Origin: a gamma proteobacterium HTCC2207 | GTDB taxonomy: Bacteria; Pseudomonadota; Gammaproteobacteria; Pseudomonadales; Porticoccaceae | Length of the DNA: 64,000 bases | Direction of reading: 5' to 3' | Assembly: GCA_905182265.1 (NCBI GenBank) | Contig: CAJJAO010000019.1 | Coordinates: 62,001 to 126,000, forward strand | Program-made: the position numbers and the translations under genes | Notes under the pieces: model-generated | The model's database searches: none | What the model was told of the DNA's origin: nothing | The model's input: only the letters and a program-made list of their open reading frames with translations | Shown here: piece after piece, positions 54,226 to 62,933 of the stretch | How the letters are laid out: every line of letters starts with the position of its first letter | Numbering within the stretch: position 1 is the first letter of the stretch

Positions 54226-55614
54226 CTATGAGAAAAACTTATCGTATATACCCATAACAAATACCGCCACTATAGCCACCGGCGCAATATAGCAAAGGGT
54301 CATTTGCCAAAGCTGAAATACCTTGGGGGACATACCTGCCATTTCAGCATCGACCAATTCTTTTTTCATGACGTAGCCAACAAACAGTGAAATCAGCAAT
54401 CCAGAGATGGGCAACATAATATTTGCCGTTAGAAAATCTAGGAAGTCGAAAAAGGTAAAGCCCGCCAACTTGTACTCGGACCATAAATTAAACGACAGTA
54501 CCGAACCCAAGCCCAGTAACCAGGCAAACCCAGCAAGCAGCAGGTTGGCGCGGACACGACCCAAATTTTTGGTCTCGATCAACCAGGCCACACAGGGTTC
54601 GAGTAACGAAATAGCCGAACTCCAAGCCGCAATCGACACCAGCACAAAGAACATAGAGCCGATTAATAAGCCCCCCGGCATACTGCCAAAGGCGACCGGC
54701 AAGCTGATAAACATAAGCCCAGGGCCTGCGCTGGGCTCAATGCCCTGAGTCGCAAACACTATAGAAAAGATAATCAGGCCAGAGATGATCGCGACTGAAC
54801 TGTCAAAGAAAGCAACGATCAATATGGTTTTACCTATATGAGCCTTTCTCGGCATATAGGCACCGTAGGCCATAATCGCGCCCATACCAATGCTCAGGGT
54901 AAAGAATGCCTGACCCATAGCTTCAAGAACACCACGCCAACTCAGGGCGTCAATATCGAAGCTAAACAAGAAGTCCCAAGCAGCGCTAAAGTTACCTTTA
55001 AAATACGCAAAGCCCAGCAACACGAGCAACATGACAAATAGCAGCGGCATCAAGATTTCGACGGCAACCCCCAGCCCTTTTTTCACGCCACCCACAACAA
55101 CACCGACGCAGAGCAACATAAAGATAGACTGCCACAGAATTAAGCGACCTGGGTCTGCCAGTAAATCACCGAACACCAATGCCGCGGACTCACCATTAAC
55201 ACCGCGCAAATCACCAGAGGCCACAGTAAATATATAGTCCAGAGCCCAGCCCGCAATCACGGCATAAAAGGACAGAATCAACATGCCAGCGGCAACACCG
55301 ACCCAGCCTACATGGCGCCAGAGAGGGTTAGCATTACTGGCGACAACCGCATCGCGCATTGAGTTAATCGGGCTCTTGCCACCGTTGCGCCCAATTAGCA
55401 CCTCGGCCATCATGACCGGCACACCGATTAATAAAATACAGGCTAGATAAACCAGTACAAAGGCTCCGCCACCATTGCTGCCAGCAACATAGGGAAACTT
55501 CCACATATTGCCCAAACCAACAGCTGACCCTGTTGCAGCCATGATAAATGTCCAACGACTGGCCCAAGCGCCATGCATTCCTTTTTGTTGCACTGCTGTT
55601 TGTTGCAAAGCCAT
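54226..55614 (-). CDS. Sodium-dependent amino-acid transporter (NSS/SNF family)
   Basis: 462 residues with LeuT-fold helices; TM1 signature TGSAVGLGNMWKFPYVAGSNGGGAFVLVY and later SIGMGAIMAYGAYM. Likely amino-acid uptake with sodium. It sits between ratA and smpB, genes usually adjacent, so it may be an insertion into a conserved block in this lineage. Confidence 0.93.
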   Translation of the reverse strand: MALQQTAVQQKGMHGAWASRWTFIMAATGSAVGLGNMWKFPYVAGSNGGGAFVLVYLACILLIGVPVMMAEVLIGRNGGKSPINSMRDAVVASNANPLWRHVGWVGVAAGMLILSFYAVIAGWALDYIFTVASGDLRGVNGESAALVFGDLLADPGRLILWQSIFMLLCVGVVVGGVKKGLGVAVEILMPLLFVMLLVLLGFAYFKGNFSAAWDFLFSFDIDALSWRGVLEAMGQAFFTLSIGMGAIMAYGAYMPRKAHIGKTILIVAFFDSSVAIISGLIIFSIVFATQGIEPSAGPGLMFISLPVAFGSMPGGLLIGSMFFVLVSIAAWSSAISLLEPCVAWLIETKNLGRVRANLLLAGFAWLLGLGSVLSFNLWSEYKLAGFTFFDFLDFLTANIMLPISGLLISLFVGYVMKKELVDAEMAGMSPKVFQLWQMTLCYIAPVAIVAVFVMGIYDKFFS

Positions 55615-55707
55615 GATCTAACCCCATTTTTTTATGGCTGAATTGTAACCCACAACCGCCAGTCAGCGAATAAACTATCTAATTACCACCGCAATTCGTA
55701 ATACTTT

Positions 55708-55735
55708 ATGACAATCCCGACGGCCCACGTATAAT
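55708..55735 (+). promoter_or_regulatory. smpB promoter that would give a leaderless mRNA
   Basis: ATGACA at 55708-55713, 16-base spacer, perfect TATAAT at 55730-55735. Only 7 bases separate the -10 from the smpB ATG at 55743, so transcription would begin at or next to the A of the start codon. No Shine-Dalgarno is visible. Confidence 0.65.
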
Positions 55736-55742
55736 CACGCCC

Positions 55743-56219
55743 ATGACCAAAAAGAAGCCAAAACAGCAATCCACGACTATCGCGCTGAATCGTAAAGTGA
55801 AGCATGATTATTTTATCGAAGAAAAATTCGAGGCTGGCATATCGCTGATGGGCTGGGAAGTAAAAAGTTTGCGAGACAGCAGGGTCAATCTAACGGATAC
55901 CTATGTGTTTCTGAAGAATGGTGAAGCCTTTCTTATTGGCACCAATATTTCCCCATTGCCTTCGGCCTCGACCCATTATGTTACTGAGCCCACGAGAACC
56001 AGAAAACTGCTACTCAACCACCGAGAGCTTAAAAAGCTCGAAGACGGTGTTAACCAAAAGGGCCATACCTGTGTGTGCACCGCCCTGTATTGGAAAGGTC
56101 ATCTGATTAAATGCGAGATAGCACTGGCCAAAGGTAAAGCCGCTTACGACAAGCGCAACGACGATAAAGACCGTGACTGGAACCGACAAAAGCAGCGCCT
56201 TATGCGCCATAGCTCATAA
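55743..56219 (+). CDS. smpB: SsrA-binding protein SmpB
   Basis: 158 residues: [54 protein letters not shown] block, and tail [22 protein letters not shown] that enters the ribosomal A/P sites. Works with tmRNA in trans-translation; SspB (19388) delivers the tagged products. The last codons and stop start a nine-unit repeat. The ssrA gene was not found in the window. Confidence 0.97.
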   Translation: MTKKKPKQQSTTIALNRKVKHDYFIEEKFEAGISLMGWEVKSLRDSRVNLTDTYVFLKNGEAFLIGTNISPLPSASTHYVTEPTRTRKLLLNHRELKKLEDGVNQKGHTCVCTALYWKGHLIKCEIALAKGKAAYDKRNDDKDRDWNRQKQRLMRHSS

Positions 56220-56334
56220 GCAAGAGCTCTTAGGCAAGAGCGGCTAAGCTCCGGCCTTTAAGCAACGGCACTTAAATAATGGCTCTTAAATAACGGCCCT
56301 TAGATAAGAGCCCTTAAATAAGAGCCGATTCAGT
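56209..56334. repeat. 14-base tandem repeat, 9 units in perfect register, anchored on the smpB stop
   Basis: ATAGCTCATAAGCA (56209, containing the smpB stop), AGAGCTCTTAGGCA (56223), then 56237, 56251, 56265, 56279, 56293, 56307 and 56321. All but the last keep TAA or TAG at the same place. With a 14-base period these stops fall in all three frames. It fills nearly the whole gap to the convergent AsmA-like gene. Confidence 0.95.
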
Positions 56335-56354
56335 TAACCCCCAACAGCCCACTG

Positions 56355-57068
56355 CTATTTTTTAAATAAAGCCTTTAAACCACTGGCTTTGTCTTTTATC
56401 TGCGCCTCTAAGGTATCCCCTATTTCCCCAACTGACCCGGACTGCAAGGCCGCTTTAGTCGCGCTTTTAGAAATGGCTGATACAATTTTAGCCGTGGCCT
56501 GAGCCATCGAAACACCCTGGCCATCCTCACCTATATGGGTGAGATGTATGGTTGGCAGCGGCACATCTAGAGTTTTTGATCCCAGCAAACCGTAATGCAA
56601 TTGGCCCTCAGTGATCACAAGGTCTCTAATGATGATATTTTTGGCCGTCTGCCCGTCTGAAGCTACGCTATCGTCAGTCCCAAGGTATTGAGTAATATTG
56701 GCCTGCAGCCGATCGAGATTGCTGCCGCCTCGCCCAGATTCCATCGTCACCTCAGGTGCCACGATTTTTAGGGTTTCAATGACAATAATATCGGTGGTCA
56801 GGGATTCCTGGTCCAAGCTAAAGTATATTTCGCCTAGAGAGAATGCATTCTCAGTATCAAAGCCCTCGGGGTTACCAATAACCAGCCCTTTTAATCGCCC
56901 ATCCCCGGACAGCAGAGATATTTTCGCACTGTTTAAAGTGACCTGAGCCTGAGTCATTTCAGGGCCTAATGTTTCGACGACTGTTTTAATACCAGTGCCC
57001 AGATTCATTAATACCAAAACGCCAATTACTAAGACTAGCGCCAAGACAATCTTCACTAACTTCGCCAT
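56355..57068 (-). CDS. AsmA/DUF748-like membrane-anchored protein
   Basis: 237 residues: N-terminal membrane helix (VKIVLALVLVIGVLVLMNL), then a beta-rich region with ITEGQLHYG and GLVIGNPEGFDTENAFSLGEIYFSLDQESL, reminiscent of the first repeats of AsmA-like lipid-transport proteins. Much shorter than AsmA itself. Probably periplasmic and facing the envelope. Function unknown. Confidence 0.65.
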   Translation of the reverse strand: MAKLVKIVLALVLVIGVLVLMNLGTGIKTVVETLGPEMTQAQVTLNSAKISLLSGDGRLKGLVIGNPEGFDTENAFSLGEIYFSLDQESLTTDIIVIETLKIVAPEVTMESGRGGSNLDRLQANITQYLGTDDSVASDGQTAKNIIIRDLVITEGQLHYGLLGSKTLDVPLPTIHLTHIGEDGQGVSMAQATAKIVSAISKSATKAALQSGSVGEIGDTLEAQIKDKASGLKALFKK

Positions 57069-57156
57069 CTGTTTATCCTTAAAAAATAGTCCGTGTTTTA
57101 AAAAGCATAGATGCTATTCTTTAATCTGTAAAAATAACTGCTTAAAATAAACCTCT

Positions 57157-57921
57157 ATGAGCGATAAAAATAACCTGCTTGGCACTGCAGTGTCGGGGCC
57201 CTCAGTCATTCTCGAAGGCGCCAAACTACTTTGGCACCCCAGTATTCGCTGGCTGGTGCTGATACCACTATTGATTAACATTGTGCTATTCACAGCGCTG
57301 ACGACCGCTGCAGGGCAATGGCTGGGAGACTGGCTGGATAGTATGGTGAGCGCGGTACCCCAATGGCTGCACTGGCTGGTATGGATTATCTGGTTACTGT
57401 TTTCGATACTGGCTCTGGTGATCTACGCATTCACCTTTACCTTGCTGGCCAACCTGATTGGCTCACCATTTTATGGTCTGATTGCCGAGAGAGTCATACT
57501 CATGGAATGCGGCAGTTCGCCCAACTCCGCCGATATCTCAATGATGAAAATTGCATGGCAGAGTTTTGTGCGTCAGTTGCAGCTGCTGGCCTATTTTATT
57601 CCGCGAACCATTGGGGTGGGGCTACTGACTATATTGATTAGCTTTATTCCCCTGCTGAACTTATTCGCCCCTGTGCTTGCGGGAGGCTGGGCTGCCTGGT
57701 CTTTGGCGATACAGTATTTCGATTACGCTGCCGATATTGACGGCGTGTCGTTTCGGCAGTTGATTGATCAAGCGGGGCAAAAGAGGTGGCAATCTATGGG
57801 GTTTGGCTTTACGGCCCTGGCGGCCTCAGCGGTACCGCTGCTCAATTTACTGGCCTTACCTGCAGCGGTGATCGGTGGAACATTACTCTGGTGCAGAGAC
57901 TACAAAAACCCGATGGTTTAA
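57157..57921 (+). CDS. cysZ: CysZ, sulfate permease
   Basis: 254 residues, four to six hydrophobic helices, EI24/CysZ family (SGPSVILEGAKLLWHPSIRWLVLIPLLINIVLF; NLIGSPFYGLIAERV; FIPLLNLFAPVLAGGWAAWSLAIQYFDYAAD). Takes up sulfate for cysteine synthesis, consistent with the two cysE genes in the window. Convergent with rhlB. Confidence 0.93.
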   Translation: MSDKNNLLGTAVSGPSVILEGAKLLWHPSIRWLVLIPLLINIVLFTALTTAAGQWLGDWLDSMVSAVPQWLHWLVWIIWLLFSILALVIYAFTFTLLANLIGSPFYGLIAERVILMECGSSPNSADISMMKIAWQSFVRQLQLLAYFIPRTIGVGLLTILISFIPLLNLFAPVLAGGWAAWSLAIQYFDYAADIDGVSFRQLIDQAGQKRWQSMGFGFTALAASAVPLLNLLALPAAVIGGTLLWCRDYKNPMV

Positions 57922-57935
57922 GCGCCTCCTTATTT

Positions 57936-59549
57936 TTATTCAGACGGCTCAGCTGCCTTGGGAGCCTTAGGTTTAGCTGGAGCTCTCTTTCTGGCTGGGC
58001 GTGCTTTTGGCTTTGCTTTTGATTTAGGGGACGCCGCAGGGGCTTCTGATTTAGGGGACGCCGCAGGCGCTGGTTCTGCGTCTGAGGGTTGTGCTTCAGC
58101 TGCGGGGGCTTTTGGTTTAGGGGCAGCCGCAGGCGCTTCTGATTTAGGTGACGCCGCAGGCGCTTCTAATTTAGGAGCCGCCGCAGGCGCTTTGGGTTTT
58201 GGCTTGCTAGGGGCTTCCTGAAGCAAATGCTCTTCGGGCATGATGCAAGACAGCTTCATGTCCATTAGCTTTTCGATGGGCTCTAGCAAGAATGCGTCAT
58301 CTTCACAGGCAAAGCTTATAGAGGTACCTGTTTTACCTGCCCGGCCTGTGCGACCAATGCGGTGAACATAGTCCTCTGGCTCTTCAGGCAAGGTGTAATT
58401 GATCACATGACTAATACCGTCGACATGAATGCCGCGGCCGGCTACATCTGTGGCTACCATTATTTTTAGAGCGCCAGATTTAAAGGATTCCAAGGCTTTC
58501 ATACGGCGATTCTGCGGGATTTCTCCAGACAATATACCGACGTTAAACCCTTTCTTGCGCAGCTTCTCATGTAATGTTCTGCAGATATCTCGGCGATTGG
58601 CAAAGACCATCACGCTATCTACATCGTCATTGAGCAAAATGTTATTTAACAGAGCAAACTTCTCACTCGCGGTGGTGATATAAATTTTCTGGTCAACAGT
58701 ATCTGTGGCTACTCGCTCAGCACCAATCTCTATGGTCACCGGAGAATCCGTCCAGGTGGACGACAGGCGCAGTACTTCTGGTGTGAATGTGGCCGAGTAC
58801 AGCAGCGTTTGACGCTCTTCACGCTTGGGGGTTAAACCCACTAAACGGCGCACCTGAGGAATAAAGCCCATATCTAACATACGGTCAGCTTCATCAATCA
58901 CTAGGACTTCTACCTGATCCAAGTAAACATCGCGATTGTTAGCAAAATCAAGCAGGCGACCTGGAGTGCCCACTAAAATATCACAGTGAAACTTTTGCAT
59001 TTTCTGCAACTGCTTGCCGTAATCCATACCGCCCACTAAACAGTGCACTTTGAGACCAGTGTGTTTTAGCAGCAGAGCCGCATCGTCAGCAATCTGCAGT
59101 GCCAACTCGCGGGTTGGCGCCATAATCAATGATCGCGCTTCACCCATGTATCGCTCGCCTTCAATGGGATGCTTAATCAGATCAGCAATAATACTAATCA
59201 AAAATGCTGCGGTCTTACCGGTACCTGTCTGAGCCTTACCGACAATATCATGGCCATTTAAGGTATGGGGCAGCGAGCTTGCCTGAATCGGCGTGGCGTA
59301 ATGGAAGCCAGTGTCCTGAATACTGTGCATCAATGTCGCAGGCAGATCGAAATCATGAAAGCGGCTTTTGCCTTCTACTGGCTCCACAACGAATTGAGAA
59401 ATATCCCAACTATTGCCACCGCGACCCGATCCACGTCTTCCGCGGGGCGAGTTTTTAGAGGTGGGTTTTTCGGCCGCTGTATCAGCAGGTACCGGAGTCT
59501 CAGTATTAGAAGTAGATTCAGTCAAAATAATAGTCGCAGTGATTAACAA
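57936..59549 (-). CDS. rhlB: DEAD-box RNA helicase RhlB
   Basis: About 530 residues. Q-motif TPIQASSLP, Walker A AQTGTGKTAA, VIDEADRMLDMGF, YSATF, and HRIGRTGRAG are all intact. The block FVVEPVEGKSRFHDFDLP before the core matches pseudomonad RhlB. The C-terminus (about 445-537) is a long Ala/Pro/Lys tail with 9-residue repeats, likely for RNA or RNase E contact. The start is unclear: TTG at 59549 or TTG at 59525 (TESTSNTE); neither has a clear ribosome site. Confidence 0.92.
   Translation of the reverse strand: MLITATIILTESTSNTETPVPADTAAEKPTSKNSPRGRRGSGRGGNSWDISQFVVEPVEGKSRFHDFDLPATLMHSIQDTGFHYATPIQASSLPHTLNGHDIVGKAQTGTGKTAAFLISIIADLIKHPIEGERYMGEARSLIMAPTRELALQIADDAALLLKHTGLKVHCLVGGMDYGKQLQKMQKFHCDILVGTPGRLLDFANNRDVYLDQVEVLVIDEADRMLDMGFIPQVRRLVGLTPKREERQTLLYSATFTPEVLRLSSTWTDSPVTIEIGAERVATDTVDQKIYITTASEKFALLNNILLNDDVDSVMVFANRRDICRTLHEKLRKKGFNVGILSGEIPQNRRMKALESFKSGALKIMVATDVAGRGIHVDGISHVINYTLPEEPEDYVHRIGRTGRAGKTGTSISFACEDDAFLLEPIEKLMDMKLSCIMPEEHLLQEAPSKPKPKAPAAAPKLEAPAASPKSEAPAAAPKPKAPAAEAQPSDAEPAPAASPKSEAPAASPKSKAKPKARPARKRAPAKPKAPKAAEPSE
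58000..58200. repeat. 27-base coding repeats in the rhlB tail
   Basis: The plus-strand unit, beginning GATTTAGGGGACGCC, encodes nine residues of type P-K-S-E-A-P-A-A-S. About six imperfect copies lie between 58000 and 58200. Unlike the intergenic arrays this one is in frame, as expected for selection on a flexible tail. Confidence 0.8.
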
Positions 59550-59570
59550 TCGATTATGTGGGGAGCTTAG

Positions 59571-59600
59571 TCTAGCCTGGTCTGATCTAGCCTGGACTTA
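59571..59600. repeat. 15-base direct repeat, 2 units, upstream of rhlB
   Basis: TCTAGCCTGGTCTGA at 59571 and TCTAGCCTGGACTTA at 59586. It lies 21-51 bases before the rhlB start on the rhlB strand. Confidence 0.75.
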
Positions 59601-59691
59601 TTAAAGACAGAGACAGCTACACCCAAGAATGGCGCGGAGTGTAGCAGAATTGTCAATAGATGGCTGTAAAGAATGAATGTAGGGGTGTTGG

Positions 59692-59729
59692 GCCTTAGGC
59701 TGACATGAAACGTCAATATAGCCTAAGGC
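59692..59729. other. Nested inverted repeat in the rhlB-doxX gap
   Basis: GCCTTAGGCT (59692-59701) pairs with AGCCTAAGGC (59720-59729); inside it TGAC pairs with GTCA. A second pair, GCTACAC and GTGTAGC, lies near 59607-59642. No T-run follows. It could be an operator or an mRNA structure. No gene is seen in the rest of this 237-base gap. Confidence 0.5.
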
Positions 59730-59786
59730 TCTGTCCAACTAGCACTTTCAGAATAGTAGTTTTAAATTAGCCTATTCAAACCGCCC

Positions 59787-60443
59787 CTAACGAGAGGGAG
59801 CTATGCCCAGACGTCGGCCAATCCAGTAGTCTGCGCTAACCCAGCGCCCACCCCCAGTGAATAATAAACTGAGCAGCATAATCAGGTACGTGGCCGCAAA
59901 CTCAATGCCATTGTTTAAGACCACAAAACTACCCTTCTCTGTCAGCCAACTGTAGTTGCCATGACGACGTAAAATACCTTTGGCTGCCGCTACTCGCTGG
60001 CCCACACCTTCACTGTTTAGCAAACTCCTCTGGGCAGCGGGAATACCGACGGCGGCCAAGACTGATGCTGTGCTTGTCGCAGGGTCCCCCGGGGCTATGG
60101 CAAACCAGCCATTTTCCCAATGAGAAGTACCCGCCGCAACGACCATGGTCACAATCAAGGGTAGTACAAAGAGTCTGGTCGCCAAACCAAGCAATAGCGC
60201 AAAACCACCCAGCAACTCCGCACTGGCCGCTAGAAAAACCATCAGTCTCGGCATAGGAAGCCCAAGCCCCCAGTCCGAGTTGCCAAACCAGGCCACCATA
60301 TCGTCAAAGTTTGCAAATTTATGGGCGCCCACGCCAATAAAAATAGGCGCCAAATACAACCTCAGAGCCAGTGGCCCCAGCCAATCAATTGCCTTTAATT
60401 TTTGGGTAAATAGATTATAAAAACTGATTAGTTCCTGCATCAC
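59787..60443 (-). CDS. DoxX-family membrane protein
   Basis: 218 residues. DoxX signature LRLYLAPIFIGVGAHKFANFDDMVAWFGN and AELLGGFALLLGLATRL, with about four membrane helices. Family members are linked to quinone/thiol oxidation or envelope stress. Length exceeds plain DoxX (about 140) because of an insertion around 120-165 of unclear role. Divergent from the MATE gene. Confidence 0.85.
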   Translation of the reverse strand: MMQELISFYNLFTQKLKAIDWLGPLALRLYLAPIFIGVGAHKFANFDDMVAWFGNSDWGLGLPMPRLMVFLAASAELLGGFALLLGLATRLFVLPLIVTMVVAAGTSHWENGWFAIAPGDPATSTASVLAAVGIPAAQRSLLNSEGVGQRVAAAKGILRRHGNYSWLTEKGSFVVLNNGIEFAATYLIMLLSLLFTGGGRWVSADYWIGRRLGIAPSR

Positions 60444-60656
60444 AACTCTCCTTGTCTAACTTCAATTTAAAGGCTTAAGACCAAATGCTAAATAGTGCGT
60501 ACTTCAAAATTCATTGAGCTTTAGAGCCCCTCTCCAGTAAAAAATTCCTAGGCACGCCAACTTAGGCACCTCTACCTAAATACCAAAGCGTAAATTTCGC
60601 TTTCTTTGCCGCAGGCATTCAACCAAAATGGGGCTTCGCTCCCATAAAGAAACCCC

Positions 60657-62060
60657 ATGACTCCTGCGATTCAAAAAAGACCAACGTTCGTGGAGAACGC
60701 TGGTGATCTGCTGCGCCTAGCCGGGCCATTAATGCTCGGCCAAGTTGCTGTGGTAGGCATGACCGTCACGGATATTTATATGGCGGGACAGGTGAGCTCA
60801 GAGACTTTGGCTGCGCTGCAACTGGGGGGCAGTATCTGGGCAATGATTAACCTTCTGGTGATTGGCATTATGATCGGCAATAGCCCGATTATTGGCAATT
60901 TCTGGGGGGCGGGTGAAAAGCATCGTGTGCGCTTTCAGTTTCAGCAAGCTATGTGGCTGGCTCTACCCATGGGTGTGGCTGTGTGCGGCGGCCTACTACT
61001 GGGTATTATGCTCTTAGGCCAGTTAGACATTTCACCAGAGGTCTACCGAATTGCCCGGGGCTATCTGATGCCCTATCTTATTACTGGCTTTATGTTCCCC
61101 GCTTTTTTTGCTTTTCGCAGCACCTTTGAGGGTGTTGGTGATATTCGCCCGGTCATGGTATTTAACTTTCTGGCGTTTTTTCTCAATGGCATTCTCGACT
61201 ACATTTTAGTGTTCGGTAAGCTTGGATTCCCGGCTATGGGCGGCATAGGTGCCGCCTGGGCAACCACAGTGGTGATGACTTTTCTATTGGTGGCTATGAC
61301 AGCCTACGGGCGCAATGCTAGCAACATGAAACCATTGCAGCTCTACCATCAGTTTGCCGGTCCAAGCGCCGCGGCGATAAAAGATATCTTGCGTCTGGGT
61401 ATTCCCATTGCACTCATGATCGCGGCAGAAATTGGCTTCTTTGCCATTATCCCTATGTTGATCGCTCATTTGGGAGCCAATGTTTTGGGAGCTCATGCCA
61501 TCACCAACAATTTGGACTCTCTCGCCTATATGATTCCACTGGGCATTGGCCAGGCGCTCACCATAAAAGTATCCCATGCTCAGGGCCGCAAGGACCCAGT
61601 CGCGGCCAGGCAGATCTGCTTAACCGGTTTTAAGTTAGTATTTTTGTTGGCCATGGTTTTGGGCTTGATAAAGATCACTCTGCGCCATGAATTTGCCGCA
61701 CTGTTTAGCCCTGAGGCAGAGGTGCAGATAATTGCTGGCACGCTGTTTCTTTACTCCGCTGCGCTCGGGTACTTTGATTCTGTGCAGATGGCCAGCAGTG
61801 GCGCTCTGCGTGGCTATAAGGATGCCCGGATCCCGCTTATCATCCAAGTCATTGCTTTCTGGGTGATTGCATTCCCCATTGCCTATAGCTTGGCACTTAC
61901 AGATTTTTGGGGTGAGCCGATGGGTGTATTTGGATTTTGGACTGGTTTGGTTATAGCAGCTGCGCTGGCCAGCACCATGATGCTGTACCGTTGGAATTTG
62001 GTATCAAAACGTGAGATCAGCTTGAGCCAGCAGAATAGACAGCTTGGGCCAGCAAGATAA
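60657..62060 (+). CDS. MATE-family multidrug efflux pump (NorM type)
   Basis: 467 residues, 12 membrane helices in two related halves (LAGPLMLGQVAVVGMTVTDIYMAGQVSSETLAA; LGIPIALMIAAEIGFFAIIPMLIAHLGANVLGAHAI). Exports cationic drugs in exchange for sodium or protons. The last 14 residues derive from a 22-base duplication that shifts frame. Confidence 0.93.
   Translation: MTPAIQKRPTFVENAGDLLRLAGPLMLGQVAVVGMTVTDIYMAGQVSSETLAALQLGGSIWAMINLLVIGIMIGNSPIIGNFWGAGEKHRVRFQFQQAMWLALPMGVAVCGGLLLGIMLLGQLDISPEVYRIARGYLMPYLITGFMFPAFFAFRSTFEGVGDIRPVMVFNFLAFFLNGILDYILVFGKLGFPAMGGIGAAWATTVVMTFLLVAMTAYGRNASNMKPLQLYHQFAGPSAAAIKDILRLGIPIALMIAAEIGFFAIIPMLIAHLGANVLGAHAITNNLDSLAYMIPLGIGQALTIKVSHAQGRKDPVAARQICLTGFKLVFLLAMVLGLIKITLRHEFAALFSPEAEVQIIAGTLFLYSAALGYFDSVQMASSGALRGYKDARIPLIIQVIAFWVIAFPIAYSLALTDFWGEPMGVFGFWTGLVIAAALASTMMLYRWNLVSKREISLSQQNRQLGPAR
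62018..62060. repeat. 22-base duplication forming the MATE C-terminus
   Basis: CAGCTTGAGCCAGCAGAATAG (62018) and CAGCTTGGGCCAGCAAGATAA (62040), 22 bases apart. The gene reads the two copies in different frames, ending at the TAA of the second. In the frame of the second copy, the first would end in TAG. Confidence 0.85.
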
Positions 62061-62082
62061 AAAAACCAGAACAACAGGCCCT

Positions 62083-62931
62083 TTAGTCTTGCAAGCGCCC
62101 GAGGGTAATACGATCCATCTGGTTATAATCTTGGCGGGTTTCTACCAACACAAAACCAGCATCGTTAAATAACTCTCTCACCACTTCGCCCTGTTCATGA
62201 CCATGCTCAACAATCAGCCAACCGGCGGGCTGTAAAAAGCCCGAACTCTGGCCCACTACTATTTTCAAATCATCCAACCCATCGGTGCCAGACACTAGCG
62301 CAGAGGCTGGCTCGAATCGAACATCCCCCTCAAAAAGGTGGGCATCATCGACTTCTATATAGGGTGGGTTGCTCACAATAAGATTAAATTTGGCTTGCGG
62401 CTGCCGATTAGCCACCGCGGTAAACCAATCACTCTGATAAATCTGCACATTATCTAGCTGACACTGAGAACGGTTTTGTTCGGCCAGCGCCACGGCCTGA
62501 GGCTGCACATCAACAGCGGTTAGCTGCCAACTCGGGTGCTCCGAGGCCAGTGCCAGAGCAATAGCACCGGTGCCAGTACCCAGGTCGAGCACCAGACTTT
62601 GATCTGGTAAATCCAATTCAAGAGCCGCCTCAACCAACAACTCGGTTTCGGGACGGGGTATTAATGTATGGGGGCTGACGCCGAGGTCTAGAGTCCAAAA
62701 ACCCTGGGTACCCACAATAAAGGCAACGGGCTCACCTTCCAAACGACGTTTAAAAAGCTGCTCAAAGTGCTGGCTATCAGCCGCTGGTAACTCTTTATCT
62801 GGCCAGGTTTTTAACCAGGTGCGATCAACTGACAGACTATGGCAGAGCAGCAGCTCCGTATCCAATAAAGCTGTATCGCTGGCTGGGGACAGCTCGCTGT
62901 GGCGCAGCAGTAGATCATTGACTGTCGCCAT
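62083..62931 (-). CDS. prmC: PrmC (HemK), release-factor glutamine methyltransferase
   Basis: 282 residues. SAM-binding VLDLGTGTGAIALALA and the catalytic NPPY in IVSNPPYIEVDD. Methylates the GGQ glutamine of RF1 and RF2. The ATG at 62931 lies two bases after the prfA stop; a TTG at 62937 would overlap it by four. Always paired with prfA. Confidence 0.97.
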   Translation of the reverse strand: MATVNDLLLRHSELSPASDTALLDTELLLCHSLSVDRTWLKTWPDKELPAADSQHFEQLFKRRLEGEPVAFIVGTQGFWTLDLGVSPHTLIPRPETELLVEAALELDLPDQSLVLDLGTGTGAIALALASEHPSWQLTAVDVQPQAVALAEQNRSQCQLDNVQIYQSDWFTAVANRQPQAKFNLIVSNPPYIEVDDAHLFEGDVRFEPASALVSGTDGLDDLKIVVGQSSGFLQPAGWLIVEHGHEQGEVVRELFNDAGFVLVETRQDYNQMDRITLGRLQD

Positions 62932-62933
62932 GA

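Noticed and set aside
60444..60656. Riboswitch upstream of the MATE gene (GGGGCTTCGCTCC and AAAGCG/CGCTTT hairpins)
   Set aside because: Only two small hairpins, with no conserved aptamer core that I recognise.
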